This document shows, in pieces, positions 29,607 to 38,607 of a stretch of 54,977 nt of DNA (position 1 is the first letter of the stretch; every line of letters starts with the position of its first letter). A program made the translations under genes and the position numbers. A model generated the notes under the pieces. That model was not told the DNA's origin and made no database searches. It saw only the letters and a list, made by a program, of their open reading frames with translations. Source of the stretch: Rhodococcus sp. 06-462-5 (GTDB lineage: Bacteria; Actinomycetota; Actinomycetes; Mycobacteriales; Mycobacteriaceae); NCBI RefSeq assembly GCF_002258315.1, contig NZ_NOYD01000028.1:90632-145608 (forward strand), given 5' to 3'.

Positions 29607-30718
29607 TGCGGAGATGCACGGACGACGGCGTCGAGTCCCCGGTCCGTCATGTCCAACCGCGTCGAGCTGCGATGGCTGACGGTCACCGTCACCGAACTGT
29701 CGGCTAGTCGGTCACGCACGGCCACGGGATCTTCGCCGTCGACGGTGAAGGACACGATTCCGCTCCTGCGATCGCCGAGGTCCTGCACCGTCACCCCGGG
29801 GATTTCTCCGAGCCCGGCCCGCAGGTATTCGGCACGTTCGACGACGGCCTCTTCGACCCGGTCGATGCCGAGTTCGAGCAGATAGTCGACGGCCGCACCG
29901 AGCGCGAGTCTGGCCGCGACGTCGCATTCCCAGAACTCGAAACGCGTGGCGTCTTCTGCCATTCGGTACGTCTGTCGGTCGACCCATTGGGCGCTGTGCA
30001 GGTCGAGAGCAGGCGGATGCAGCGTCGACGCCAATCCCGGTCGCAGGTAGAGGAAGCCGGTTCCGCGGGGGCCGCGCAGCCATTTGCGGCCGGTGGCCGA
30101 GAGGGCATCGACTCCCAGTTCCTCGACGTCGACGCGCAGCTGCCCGATGGATTGGCATGCGTCGAGCAGGACCAGTGCGCCGTGGCGGTGGGCGAGATCG
30201 GCGACGGCGCGGGCGGGATTGATCAGTCCGCCGTTGGTGGGGGCGTGCACCACCGAGATCAGTTTGACTCGGTCGTCGAGCATCGATTCCAGTGCGTCCA
30301 GGTCGATGCGTCCCGATTCGTCGCTGGGCACGATCTCGACGGTCGCTCCGGTGACTTCGGCGCGGTGGAGGGCGGAGATGGCATTGCTGGCGTACTCGGC
30401 TTCGCACAGCAGGATTCGGTCGCCGAGGGAGAGCGGTACCGAGTAGAAGAAGTCGGTCCAGGCTCGTGTCGCGGAATCGCTCAGTGCGATGGTCGACGCC
30501 TGCGCGCCGATCAAGGTTCCGATCGAGGTCTTGACCGCGGCGAGGTCATCGAGTCGTTCGTTCGCGGCCCGGTAGCCACCGATTTCTGCTTCCCGGCGCA
30601 GGTGCGCGATCGCGGTGTCGAGGACGATGGTCGGAGGTAACGAGGATCCGGCGCTGTCGAGAAACACGCGGCCCGAGGCACCTGGGGTGTCGCGTCGGAT
30701 GCGGTCGTGATCGAGCAT
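29549..30718 (-). CDS. egtE: ergothioneine biosynthesis PLP-dependent enzyme EgtE
   Basis: A class V aminotransferase-fold protein that breaks the C-S bond of the hercynylcysteine sulfoxide to give ergothioneine. The 389-residue protein has the PLP-binding Lys at about 212 in SATGRKWLRGPRGTGFLYLR, an LLDACQSIGQL segment with the PLP-ring Asp, and a SVVHAPTNGG segment. The frame is open to 30919, but ATG 30718 follows GAAAGGAC. It is divergent from egtABCD across a 146-bp promoter region. Assignment rests on both family and position; by sequence alone it could be a cysteine desulfurase relative. Confidence 0.88.
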   Translation of the reverse strand: MLDHDRIRRDTPGASGRVFLDSAGSSLPPTIVLDTAIAHLRREAEIGGYRAANERLDDLAAVKTSIGTLIGAQASTIALSDSATRAWTDFFYSVPLSLGDRILLCEAEYASNAISALHRAEVTGATVEIVPSDESGRIDLDALESMLDDRVKLISVVHAPTNGGLINPARAVADLAHRHGALVLLDACQSIGQLRVDVEELGVDALSATGRKWLRGPRGTGFLYLRPGLASTLHPPALDLHSAQWVDRQTYRMAEDATRFEFWECDVAARLALGAAVDYLLELGIDRVEEAVVERAEYLRAGLGEIPGVTVQDLGDRRSGIVSFTVDGEDPVAVRDRLADSSVTVTVSHRSSTRLDMTDRGLDAVVRASPHYFVTFAELDTMLTALTGE

Positions 30719-30864
30719 CGGTCGTCCTTTCGGTAGCGAACTCTCGGGCACCAGAGTTCCACAATCGGTAGCCTCGACGAGACGAGGGATCGTGGCGTTT
30801 TCGATCCTCGCAGCTGGGTACGTTCGGTAGCGAAGAACGTGTTGAGTGCGGAAAGAAGGAATGA
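30719..30864. promoter_or_regulatory. egtE/egtA divergent promoter with repeated palindromes
   Basis: Two identical copies of TTCGGTAGCGAA (30729-30740 and 30823-30834), each with TTCG/CGAA symmetry, flank the region, and a third CGGTAGC lies at 30766-30772. A further dyad GGATCG (30787-30792) / CGATCC (30802-30807) is in the middle. This arrangement suggests one regulator controlling both directions. No regulator gene is directly linked. Confidence 0.5.
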
Positions 30865-32121
30865 GTGTCGTCCAACGAGAAGTCTCTCGGGCTGAGCTCG
30901 CGCCCGGCGGCAGAGGCATACGTGTCGAAGGTGTGTTTCAAACTGGGGCCACCGGCTCTCATCGGTGCCGAACTCGAGTGGCTCACCGCCCTCGACGACG
31001 GGACCCGTCCGACCCTCTCGGCTCTGGCCGCTGCGCTCGGTGTTCACTCCCCGCGCAGCATCGATCCCGAATCACCCGCCCTGTCGTTGCCGGGCGGCAG
31101 CATCGTCACCGTCGAACCCGGCGGTCAGGTCGAATTGTCCAGTTCGCCTTATGTATCCGTTTCCGATCTCGCACCGATGCTCGACGCCGATGCGCGGCTG
31201 CTGCGGGACATTCTCGGTGATGCAGGAATCGACATCGCGTCCGTTCCGGCCGATACAGCTCGGGCACCCGAACGCCTCCTCGTCCTACCGCGGTACTGCG
31301 CGATGGAGAATCGGTTCACCACCATCGGTCCCTTCGGAAAGTTGATGATGTGCAACACCGCTGCGGCTCAGGTGAGCGTCGACGCGGGACGTGATCGCGC
31401 CGAGGTCGCCGCGCGCTGGCACATGCTCCACGTCATCGGTCCTGCCTTCGTGGCGGCATTCGCGCGCTCACCCGAACTCGCCGGCGCACCTGCGGGAGAC
31501 TGGGCATCGCAGCGGATGCGAACCTGGCTCGAACTCGATTCCAGCAGAACCGATTCCAGTAGAACTGCGGTTCCGAACACCGGTGACCCGATTGCCGACT
31601 ACGCGCGCTGGGCACTCGACGTTCCACTGCTATGCATCCAGGGCGTCACCCAGAACTGGGAAGCGCCTGCGGGCACCACGTTCGCTCAGTGGTTGGACGA
31701 TCCCGACATCGTCGGACGCGCGCCGACCTACAGTGACCTCGACTATCACCTGACCACCCTGTTCCCTCGGGTGCGCGCCTGCGGGCACTTCGAGATTCGC
31801 TATCTCGACGCGCAGCCGGACGGTCAATGGGTGGTGCCGGCGGCGGCGTTCGAGGCGCTGCTGTCCACCCCCGAACTGGTGGCCCGCGCCACCGAGATCG
31901 GCGGCGGGACCGCAGGACGGTGGCTCGACGCGGCCCGAGTCGGTCTGTCGGACGGTGACCTACGTACGGCTGCAACCGAATTGCTCGACCTCGCAGCGGA
32001 GGTCGGCGGCGAATACTCCGAGTTCCTGTCCGCGGCATCTCGCCGGTGCAGTGCCGGCGAGCCCCCCAGTGAATTCGACACGGCCACAGGGGAATTTCAG
32101 ACTCGAAAGGAATCGGTGTGA
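30865..32121 (+). CDS. egtA: glutamate--cysteine ligase EgtA
   Basis: Makes gamma-glutamylcysteine, the sulfur donor for ergothioneine in the actinobacterial pathway. The 418-residue protein has the GCS2-type ATP-grasp-like fold, with IGAELEWLTAL near residue 32, RYCAMENRF near 145, and the MMCNTAAAQVSVDAG substrate segment near 160. GTG 30865 follows GAAGGA. Its stop overlaps egtB (GTGTGA), the first of four tightly packed genes. Confidence 0.93.
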   Translation: MSSNEKSLGLSSRPAAEAYVSKVCFKLGPPALIGAELEWLTALDDGTRPTLSALAAALGVHSPRSIDPESPALSLPGGSIVTVEPGGQVELSSSPYVSVSDLAPMLDADARLLRDILGDAGIDIASVPADTARAPERLLVLPRYCAMENRFTTIGPFGKLMMCNTAAAQVSVDAGRDRAEVAARWHMLHVIGPAFVAAFARSPELAGAPAGDWASQRMRTWLELDSSRTDSSRTAVPNTGDPIADYARWALDVPLLCIQGVTQNWEAPAGTTFAQWLDDPDIVGRAPTYSDLDYHLTTLFPRVRACGHFEIRYLDAQPDGQWVVPAAAFEALLSTPELVARATEIGGGTAGRWLDAARVGLSDGDLRTAATELLDLAAEVGGEYSEFLSAASRRCSAGEPPSEFDTATGEFQTRKESV

Positions 32122-33422
32122 GCGCCGAACAACTCAGGAGCAGGATCGAAACGGTCCTCACTCGCAGTCGTGCCCGCAGCGGCGCACTCACCGACTGCGT
32201 GGACGAGACCGAACTGACGGCGCAGCATTCGCCGTTGATGAGTCCGCTGGTGTGGGATCTCGCGCACATCGGTAGCCAGGAAGAGCTCTGGCTCGTGCGC
32301 GACGTCGGGGGCCGTGATCCCGTGCGTCCGGACATCGACGAGCTGTACGACGCGTTCAAGCACTCGCGTTCTTCACGTACGTCACTTCCCTTGCTCACCC
32401 CGGACGAGGCGCGCGTCTACGTCCAGACTGTCCGCGACAAGGCTTGGGATGTGCTCGACCGCAGCACTTTCGAGGGTCGGCCGGTCGAGAAGCACGGTTT
32501 CGCCTTCGGCATGATCGCCCAGCACGAGCAGCAGCACGACGAGACCATGCTCGCGACCCATCAATTGCGTTCGGGGCCTGCGGTTCTGACGGCTCCTGCT
32601 CCACCGGTCTCGGTGGTGCCGGTATCGGGTGAAGCCGTCATCGCGGGTGGCCCGTTCTCGATGGGCACCTCACTCGATCCGTGGGCACTGGACAACGAGC
32701 GACCGGCTCACGCCGTGCACGTGCCCACCTTCGCCATCGACCGGGCCCCGATCACCAACGCGCAGTTCATGGACTTCATGGCCGACGGCGGTTACGAACG
32801 CCGTGAACTGTGGACCGAGAAGGGGTGGCAGCATCGCGTCGACGCGAACCTGACCGCACCGCAGTTCTGGGAGTCCGACTCCGATGGCACCTGGTGGCGT
32901 CGCAGCTTCGGCGTGCGGAAGCCGGTGCGCCCGCATCAGCCCGTGGTGCACGTGTGCTGGTTCGAGGCCGACGCCTACGCCCGCTGGGCAGGCAAGCGTC
33001 TGCCGACGGAGGCCGAGTGGGAGAAGGTCGCGCGTTTCGACGCCGACACTCGCACCAGCAACGCGTACCCGTGGGGCGATGCCGAACCCACTGCAGCACA
33101 TGCCAATCTGAATCAGCGGCATCTGGAACCGGCGGACGTCGGAGCGTATCCCGACGGTGCCTCCTCGGCAGGTGTGCATCACCTGATCGGTGACGTGTGG
33201 GAGTGGACCTCCTCGGATTTCGAGCCGTACCCCGGGTTCGAGGCGTTCCCGTACGCCGAGTACTCAGAGGTGTTTCTGCGAGGGGATTACAAGGTGCTGC
33301 GCGGTGGCTCGTTCGGCACCGACGAGGTGGCGTGCCGAGGCACGTTCCGCAACTGGGACCACCCGATCCGTCGGCAGATCTTCAGCGGGTTCCGGTTGGC
33401 CCGCGACGTCGAGCCCAGCTGA
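32118..33422 (+). CDS. egtB: hercynine oxygenase (iron(II)-dependent sulfoxide synthase) EgtB
   Basis: A non-haem iron enzyme that joins gamma-glutamylcysteine to hercynine with O2 to give the sulfoxide. The 434-residue protein has an N-terminal DinB-like domain supplying the iron ligands His50 (DLAHIGSQEE), His136 and His140 (HEQQHDE, HX3HXE), and a C-terminal formylglycine-generating-enzyme-like domain from about 175 (GGPFSMGTS to GFRLARDVE). These ligands match the known EgtB arrangement. Overlaps egtA by 4 bp and abuts egtC. Confidence 0.96.
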   Translation: MSAEQLRSRIETVLTRSRARSGALTDCVDETELTAQHSPLMSPLVWDLAHIGSQEELWLVRDVGGRDPVRPDIDELYDAFKHSRSSRTSLPLLTPDEARVYVQTVRDKAWDVLDRSTFEGRPVEKHGFAFGMIAQHEQQHDETMLATHQLRSGPAVLTAPAPPVSVVPVSGEAVIAGGPFSMGTSLDPWALDNERPAHAVHVPTFAIDRAPITNAQFMDFMADGGYERRELWTEKGWQHRVDANLTAPQFWESDSDGTWWRRSFGVRKPVRPHQPVVHVCWFEADAYARWAGKRLPTEAEWEKVARFDADTRTSNAYPWGDAEPTAAHANLNQRHLEPADVGAYPDGASSAGVHHLIGDVWEWTSSDFEPYPGFEAFPYAEYSEVFLRGDYKVLRGGSFGTDEVACRGTFRNWDHPIRRQIFSGFRLARDVEPS

Positions 33423-34172
33423 ATGTGCCGACACCTCGGGTATCTCGGCCCTCGCACGTCCGTCGGGGAAGTACTCACCGGCGGTGAACACAGCTTGCGT
33501 GTGCAGTCGTATGCCCCCAACGACATGCGCGGTGGGGGGACGATCAACGCCGACGGCTTCGGCGTCGCATGGTGGCAGGCCGGTTCGGTTCGCAGCTACC
33601 GCAACGCCATGCCGATCTGGACCGACCCCGCGGTCGACGATGTTCTGCCGCAGCTCGATTCGACGGCGGTGATCGCGGCGGTGCGATCGGCCACGGTGGG
33701 AATGCCGGTGGAGCGATCGGCCTGCGCACCGTTCACCGACGGCCGGTGGGCATTCAGTCACAACGGTGTGGTCCGCGGCTGGCCCCACTCGCTGACCGAC
33801 CTGTGGTCCGAGGTACCACCCGTGGATGCACTCACGTTGCCGGCTCCGACCGACGCGGCCGCAGTGTGGATGGTGTTGCGGCAGTTGCTCACAACCATGG
33901 AGCCGGCGGTGGCTCTGGCGACGCTGGTACGGCGTATCGAGGCGCGTGCACCGGGGTCCAGGCTCAACTTCCTCCTCGGTGACGGGGAGAACCTGTACGC
34001 CACCGCAGTGCATCACGCACTGTCCGTCCGCAGTTCCGGTGACGCCGTCACCATCGCGTCCGAACCCACCGACGACGATTCCGCCTGGACCCCCATCGAC
34101 GACCGCAGTCTCGTCGTTGCCACGGCGTCCGAGTTCACCGTTTCCCGTCTCGACGAAGAGGAGCACACATGA
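33423..34172 (+). CDS. egtC: gamma-glutamyl-hercynylcysteine sulfoxide hydrolase EgtC
   Basis: A class II glutamine-amidotransferase-type (Ntn) hydrolase that removes glutamate from the EgtB product. The 249-residue protein begins MCRHLGYLG; after Met removal Cys2 becomes the N-terminal nucleophile. GWFSHNG-type segments (FSHNGVVRGW) and the later NFLLGDGENLYA follow the family order. It starts at the base after the egtB stop and overlaps egtD by 4 bp (ATGA). Confidence 0.95.
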   Translation: MCRHLGYLGPRTSVGEVLTGGEHSLRVQSYAPNDMRGGGTINADGFGVAWWQAGSVRSYRNAMPIWTDPAVDDVLPQLDSTAVIAAVRSATVGMPVERSACAPFTDGRWAFSHNGVVRGWPHSLTDLWSEVPPVDALTLPAPTDAAAVWMVLRQLLTTMEPAVALATLVRRIEARAPGSRLNFLLGDGENLYATAVHHALSVRSSGDAVTIASEPTDDDSAWTPIDDRSLVVATASEFTVSRLDEEEHT

Positions 34173-35134
34173 GCACTGTCGAGGTACACCTCGCAGACAC
34201 CGCACTGGTGGACGAGCTACGCAAGGACGTGCGAGACGGGTTGACGTCCTCCCCGAAGTGGCTCTCGCCCAAGTACTTCTACGACGCCGTGGGCAGCGAG
34301 CTGTTCGAGCAGATCACCGTGCTGCCGGAGTACTACCCGACCCGCACCGAACGAGCGCTGCTCGAAGAACATGCTCTGGATATCGCCGAGGCAACCGGAT
34401 CTTCGATGTTGATCGAGCTGGGCTCCGGCTCGTCGGAGAAGACGAAGTTGCTGCTCGCCGCCGGGGTGAAGCACGGTTCGTTGAAGACCTATGTGCCGCA
34501 GGACGTATCCGTCACGGCGCTCGAGGGAGCCATCGAGCAGATCGCGCAGGAGTTCCCCGCCCTCGAGGTTCACGGCATCGTCAGCGATTTCACCGACACT
34601 CTCAGCAACCTTCCGGGCGGTGGCACGCGCACCATCGCGTTTCTCGGTGGCACTCTGGGCAATCTCATCCCCGAAGAGCGCAAGGAATTCCTGGGGGCTA
34701 TCGCCGACGCCCTGAATGCGGGCGAGTATCTGCTGCTCGGTGTCGGACTTGTCATCGACCCGGACGTCCTGGTTCCGGCATACGACGACGCGGCAGGGGT
34801 GACGGCGCAGTTCAATCGAAACGTGCTGTCGGTGATCAACTCTCGCCTCGGTGGCAACTTCGATCCCGATGCGTTCGAGCACGTCGCGCTGTGGAACGCC
34901 GAGCAGGAGTGGATCGAGATGCGGCTGCGGTCCACATCGGCACAGGAGGTGTATCTCGCAGACCTCGACCTGCACGTGCACTTCGACGCAGGCGAGGAAC
35001 TGCGCACAGAGATCTCGGCGAAATTCCGACCGGAGGGCATTGCCGACGAACTGGCTGCAGCGGGATTCGACGTCGAGCATCTGTGGTCCGACGCGGAATC
35101 CCGCTTCGCGCTCATCCTGGCGGGTCGAGTGTGA
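34169..35134 (+). CDS. egtD: L-histidine N(alpha)-methyltransferase EgtD
   Basis: Trimethylates histidine to hercynine with SAM, the first committed step of ergothioneine synthesis. The 321-residue protein has SPKYFYDAVGSELFEQIT, EYYPTRTE with the substrate-binding Tyr56, the SAM motif LIELGSGSSEKT (about 81-92), and the C-terminal WSDAESRFAL end. It overlaps egtC by ATGA. It is the last gene of the egtABCD unit and converges with the HTH regulator 12 bp on. Confidence 0.96.
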   Translation: MSTVEVHLADTALVDELRKDVRDGLTSSPKWLSPKYFYDAVGSELFEQITVLPEYYPTRTERALLEEHALDIAEATGSSMLIELGSGSSEKTKLLLAAGVKHGSLKTYVPQDVSVTALEGAIEQIAQEFPALEVHGIVSDFTDTLSNLPGGGTRTIAFLGGTLGNLIPEERKEFLGAIADALNAGEYLLLGVGLVIDPDVLVPAYDDAAGVTAQFNRNVLSVINSRLGGNFDPDAFEHVALWNAEQEWIEMRLRSTSAQEVYLADLDLHVHFDAGEELRTEISAKFRPEGIADELAAAGFDVEHLWSDAESRFALILAGRV

Positions 35135-35146
35135 ACGAGCCGTCGA

Positions 35147-35998
35147 CTACTCGGAGGCAGTGACGCCCAGGTGCTGAGTACCGATGACGCCGAGCAGATT
35201 CAGTTTCTCGCGGGCATCGGTTCCCGGCTGCGGCGAATAGACCAGGAGATGCTGGCCCTCTTTCTGGGTCACGAGGGTCTCGCAGTGGACGGCGATCACG
35301 CCGAGTTCGGGATGCACGAAGCGTTTGGACGCCGACGTCTTGTATGCGACTCGGTGCTCGCTCCAAATCGTCTCGAACTCGGTACTGGCGGCGCGTAGTC
35401 GCTCGACCAGTACCGCGACCTCAGGATCGCCTGCTCGCCTGGCCGACACTGCTCGAAGATCGGCTACGTGTTTGTGGCCCATCCGATCCCAGTCCTCACG
35501 TACGAAGTTCCGGCGCGTGCCGGGATCGGTGAACCACCGCCACACCACGTACTTGTCGAGCCCGGTGTACCTGCGCGGGTCCTCGGCCAGCGCGAGGTAC
35601 ATCGCGTTGTGCGCCACGATCTCACCGAGGTCTGTCACGACGCAGGCCGGCGTGTCGTCGAGCTTGGTCAGCAGGTGCATCAGGCCGGGCCCGACGTGCT
35701 TGTCCGCGCCGACACGGGTGGGCGGTGCCTGGCCGGCGAGGATGAAGAGATGGTCGCGCTCGTCGTCGTCCAACCGCAGCGCGCGGGCGAGCGAACCGAG
35801 AATCTGCGTGGACGGATGCGGTCCGCGCCGCTGCTCGAGGCGGGTGTAGTAATCGGTGGACATCCCGGCCAGCAGTGCCACTTCGTCGCGGCGGAGCCCC
35901 GGCGTGCGGCGTCGCGGACCCGGTGAGACACCGACGTCCTCGGGCGTCAGCAGCGCCCGACGTCGTCGGAGGAAGTCGGCCAGTTCGTCACGTTCCAC
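35147..35998 (-). CDS. XRE-family HTH regulator with MmyB-like ligand domain
   Basis: A 283-residue regulator with an N-terminal XRE HTH (about 25-75, RRDEVALLAGMSTDYYTRLEQRRG) and a C-terminal MmyB-like PAS-type domain (about 100-265, VVTDLGEIVAHNAMYLAL onward). MmyB-type regulators are common in actinobacteria, often beside oxidoreductase genes they control, and may bind fatty acids. The frame is open to 36178 across the promoter of the next gene, but GTG 35998 gives the standard N-terminus. It faces an aldo/keto reductase across 101 bp, its likely target. Confidence 0.85.
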   Translation of the reverse strand: MERDELADFLRRRRALLTPEDVGVSPGPRRRTPGLRRDEVALLAGMSTDYYTRLEQRRGPHPSTQILGSLARALRLDDDERDHLFILAGQAPPTRVGADKHVGPGLMHLLTKLDDTPACVVTDLGEIVAHNAMYLALAEDPRRYTGLDKYVVWRWFTDPGTRRNFVREDWDRMGHKHVADLRAVSARRAGDPEVAVLVERLRAASTEFETIWSEHRVAYKTSASKRFVHPELGVIAVHCETLVTQKEGQHLLVYSPQPGTDAREKLNLLGVIGTQHLGVTASE

Positions 35999-36099
35999 TC
36001 GGTCAGTGTGCGCCGAATCGCCGACTCGAACCAGGGATCGGCAGTCCCCTGACGACCGCTCTCTGCCGCAATTCTGGTCGAGAGCACACAGTGGACTAC

Positions 36100-37095
36100 A
36101 TGAACAGAACACAACTGGGAAAGTCCGGACCCACCGTCTCGCGTATCGGCCTCGGCGCGATGGGTATGTCCGGTGCATACGGCGAATCCAGCGACGACGA
36201 ATCGATCCGCACCATCCACGCTGCGCTCGACGCCGGCGTCGACCTGGTCGATACAGGGGACTTCTACGGTGCCGGCCACAACGAAACGCTCATCGGTCGG
36301 GCATTGAATGAGCGCAACCGCGACGAGGTCGTGCTGTCGGTGAAGTTCGGCGCACTACGCGGACCCGACGGAAGCTGGCTCGGATTCGACGGCAGGCCGA
36401 ACGCCGTCAAGAGCTCACTCGGCTACACGTTGCAGCGGCTGGGAGTGGACCACGTCGACGTCTACCGCCCCGCTCGGCTCGATCCACAGGTGCCGATCGA
36501 GGACACCGTCGGTGCCATAGCCGAGATGGTGGACGCGGGATACGTGCGGCACATCGGCTTGTCCGAGATCGGAAGTGCGACACTGCGTCGTGCCGCGGCG
36601 GTGCACCCGATCAGCGACCTGCAGATCGAATACTCCATCGTCTCGCGCGGCATCGAGGCAGACATCCTCGATACCGCGCGTGACCTGGGCGTCGGAATCA
36701 CGGCGTACGGCGTGCTCTCACGTGGGCTGCTGAGCGACACGTTCCGCGCACCCACCGCGTTGGCCGCCAACGACTTCCGTGCACACAGTCCTCGATTCCA
36801 AGGGGAGAACCTGACGAGGAATCGCGAACTCGTGGAGTTGCTGGCCGAGATCGCGGACGAGCGCAACGTCACGGTCGCGCAACTGGCCATCGCTTGGGTC
36901 CTCTCTCGTGGTGACGACATCGTGCCCGTCGTCGGCGCACGAACCGTCGAGCGATTGACGGAAACTATTGCTGCAGAGGAGATCTTGTTGACCTCCGACG
37001 AGGTGGCGCGGATCGAGAATGCCGTGCCGAAAGATGCGGTAGCGGGCGAGCGCTATGCCGAGGCGCAGATGGCGCAACTCGACAGCGAAGCCTGA
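36100..37095 (+). CDS. aldo/keto reductase lacking the usual catalytic His
   Basis: A 331-residue TIM-barrel NADPH oxidoreductase of the AKR superfamily. It has GLGAMGMSGAYG near the start, DTGDFYGAGHNE (catalytic Asp and Tyr), VKFG (catalytic Lys) and a C-terminal VPVVGARTVERL NADPH segment. In the usual DLYYQHRVDP motif the catalytic His is replaced: here the sequence reads VDVYRPARLDP. I believe a subgroup with this YRPAR form exists, so it may still be active with another substrate. ATG 36100; divergent from an MmyB-type regulator. Confidence 0.88.
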   Translation: MNRTQLGKSGPTVSRIGLGAMGMSGAYGESSDDESIRTIHAALDAGVDLVDTGDFYGAGHNETLIGRALNERNRDEVVLSVKFGALRGPDGSWLGFDGRPNAVKSSLGYTLQRLGVDHVDVYRPARLDPQVPIEDTVGAIAEMVDAGYVRHIGLSEIGSATLRRAAAVHPISDLQIEYSIVSRGIEADILDTARDLGVGITAYGVLSRGLLSDTFRAPTALAANDFRAHSPRFQGENLTRNRELVELLAEIADERNVTVAQLAIAWVLSRGDDIVPVVGARTVERLTETIAAEEILLTSDEVARIENAVPKDAVAGERYAEAQMAQLDSEA

Positions 37096-37104
37096 GCAGA
37101 GGCG

Positions 37105-37500
37105 TCAGCCCACGGCGATGGCGTCGATCTCGATCATCTGGCCAGGAACTGCCAACCGGGTCACTTCCAGCATCGTGGTGGCGGGCGCGACTCCTGCTGC
37201 CCCCAGTCTTGACATGAGTACACCGTAGTGCTGGAACAGAAGGTCGACGTCGGTGGTGTAGATCCCCAGTTTCACCACGTTCGACATCGACATGTCGGCC
37301 GCCGCCAGCACCGCGTCCAGATTGTCGAGACCGAGCGCAAGCTGCGCCGCCATGTCTCCGTCATGCTCCGGTGCGCCGTTGCTGTTCATCGCAGTCTGCC
37401 CGGAGCAGTAGAGAGTTCTGTTGTTTCCGTTGATCAGTACGCCTTGGTCGAAGCCCAGCGCCACCGACCACTGCACCGGATTGACCGCAGTTCGTTCCAT
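37105..37500 (-). CDS. RidA family protein
   Basis: A 131-residue protein of the RidA/YjgF/UK114 family. Such proteins hydrolyse reactive enamines and imines formed by PLP enzymes. The substrate-binding Arg is in MLEVTRLAVPGQMIEIDAIAV near the C-terminus, and the N-terminal RTLYCSGQTAM strand fits. GGAGGAA precedes ATG 37500. It is 9 bp from the convergent AKR gene and faces a WYL regulator. Confidence 0.9.
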   Translation of the reverse strand: MERTAVNPVQWSVALGFDQGVLINGNNRTLYCSGQTAMNSNGAPEHDGDMAAQLALGLDNLDAVLAAADMSMSNVVKLGIYTTDVDLLFQHYGVLMSRLGAAGVAPATTMLEVTRLAVPGQMIEIDAIAVG

Positions 37501-37596
37501 CGTCGTATTCCTCCGTCTTGTTCGTCCGACCGTACGAAGGAAAGGCTGTCACCGAATCACGACACCCTCTGTCGTGTATTTCGGTACCGTCTTCGC

Positions 37597-38607
37597 ATGC
37601 GCGCAGACAGGCTGGTCTCGCTCGTGCTCCTGCTACGCCAGCGAGGCCGAATGACGGCCGACGCCCTCGCCGCCGAACTGGAAGTGTCGACTCGCACCGT
37701 GCTCCGCGACATCGACGCTCTCTCGACGGCGGGCGTGCCCGTCTACGCCGAACGGGGTCGACTGGGAGGATTCGCGCTGCTGCCCGGCTTCCGAGCCGAA
37801 TTTCCCGGCCTCAACCACGACGAGACCCTGGCACTGTTGGCCGCTGTCGGATCGACCGGGGGAGACCATGCGCTCGGACTCGGGTCCGCCGTCGCGTCTG
37901 CGCTCCGAAAGGTGATGGACGCGTTGCCCGACGGCCATCACGACACTGCGCGCACTGCAGCTCGGCGGCTCCTCATCGAGCCGGAGGCGGATCTGTTGTC
38001 TCGACGCACTGCCGCAGAGCAAATTCCCACCGCCGTCATGGTCCCCGTGCGCAGAGCTGTGCTCGACGGCAGAAAGCTGCGGATTCTCTACGCGCCGGTG
38101 GGTGGGGACGAACAGTGGCGCATCGTGGATCCGGTCGGACTGGTCACGGTACGTAACCGGGGCTACCTTCTCGCCACGCGGGACGGCGAAGACCGCACCT
38201 ACCGACTCTCGCGGGTGACGGAGGCCGTGGTTCTGTCCGACCCGGCGCAACGCGCAGACAACGTTCGTCTGGATCGGTTGTGGCACGATCGCAGCACCCG
38301 ATTCAGGAACGGAGACGCTCGAACGACAGTGTCGGCGTGCATACATCCGGCGCGCCGGGAAGAACTCGCAGACACGGCGTTGACCGTCACCGACGAGAAC
38401 ATCGACGGTGACGGTCGTTTGCGCTTGGAACTCACGTTCCAGGATGCGCGGCATGCGGAGTGGGCCATGTGGCAACTCGGGACCGATGCGGAAGTGCTTG
38501 CACCGCAGTCGTTACGGGATGGACTGTATCGCCGCGCTGTCGAGATTGCCGAGCGCTACCGACCTCGCGATCAGGCATCCGCCAGCGCGACCACCGGCGA
38601 AATTTGA
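37597..38607 (+). CDS. WYL-domain HTH transcriptional regulator
   Basis: A 336-residue regulator with an N-terminal HTH_11 (RADRLVSLVLLLRQRGRMTADALAAELEVSTRTVLRDIDAL, about 2-43), a WYL domain (VDPVGLVTVRNRGYLLATRDG, about 175-240) and a C-terminal WCX region. TACCGT (37585-37590) lies 6 nt before ATG 37597, so it is probably leaderless, although the frame is open to 37228. It faces RidA, the likely target. Its 3' end overlaps the convergent ABC permease by 37 bp. Confidence 0.88.
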   Translation: MRADRLVSLVLLLRQRGRMTADALAAELEVSTRTVLRDIDALSTAGVPVYAERGRLGGFALLPGFRAEFPGLNHDETLALLAAVGSTGGDHALGLGSAVASALRKVMDALPDGHHDTARTAARRLLIEPEADLLSRRTAAEQIPTAVMVPVRRAVLDGRKLRILYAPVGGDEQWRIVDPVGLVTVRNRGYLLATRDGEDRTYRLSRVTEAVVLSDPAQRADNVRLDRLWHDRSTRFRNGDARTTVSACIHPARREELADTALTVTDENIDGDGRLRLELTFQDARHAEWAMWQLGTDAEVLAPQSLRDGLYRRAVEIAERYRPRDQASASATTGEI

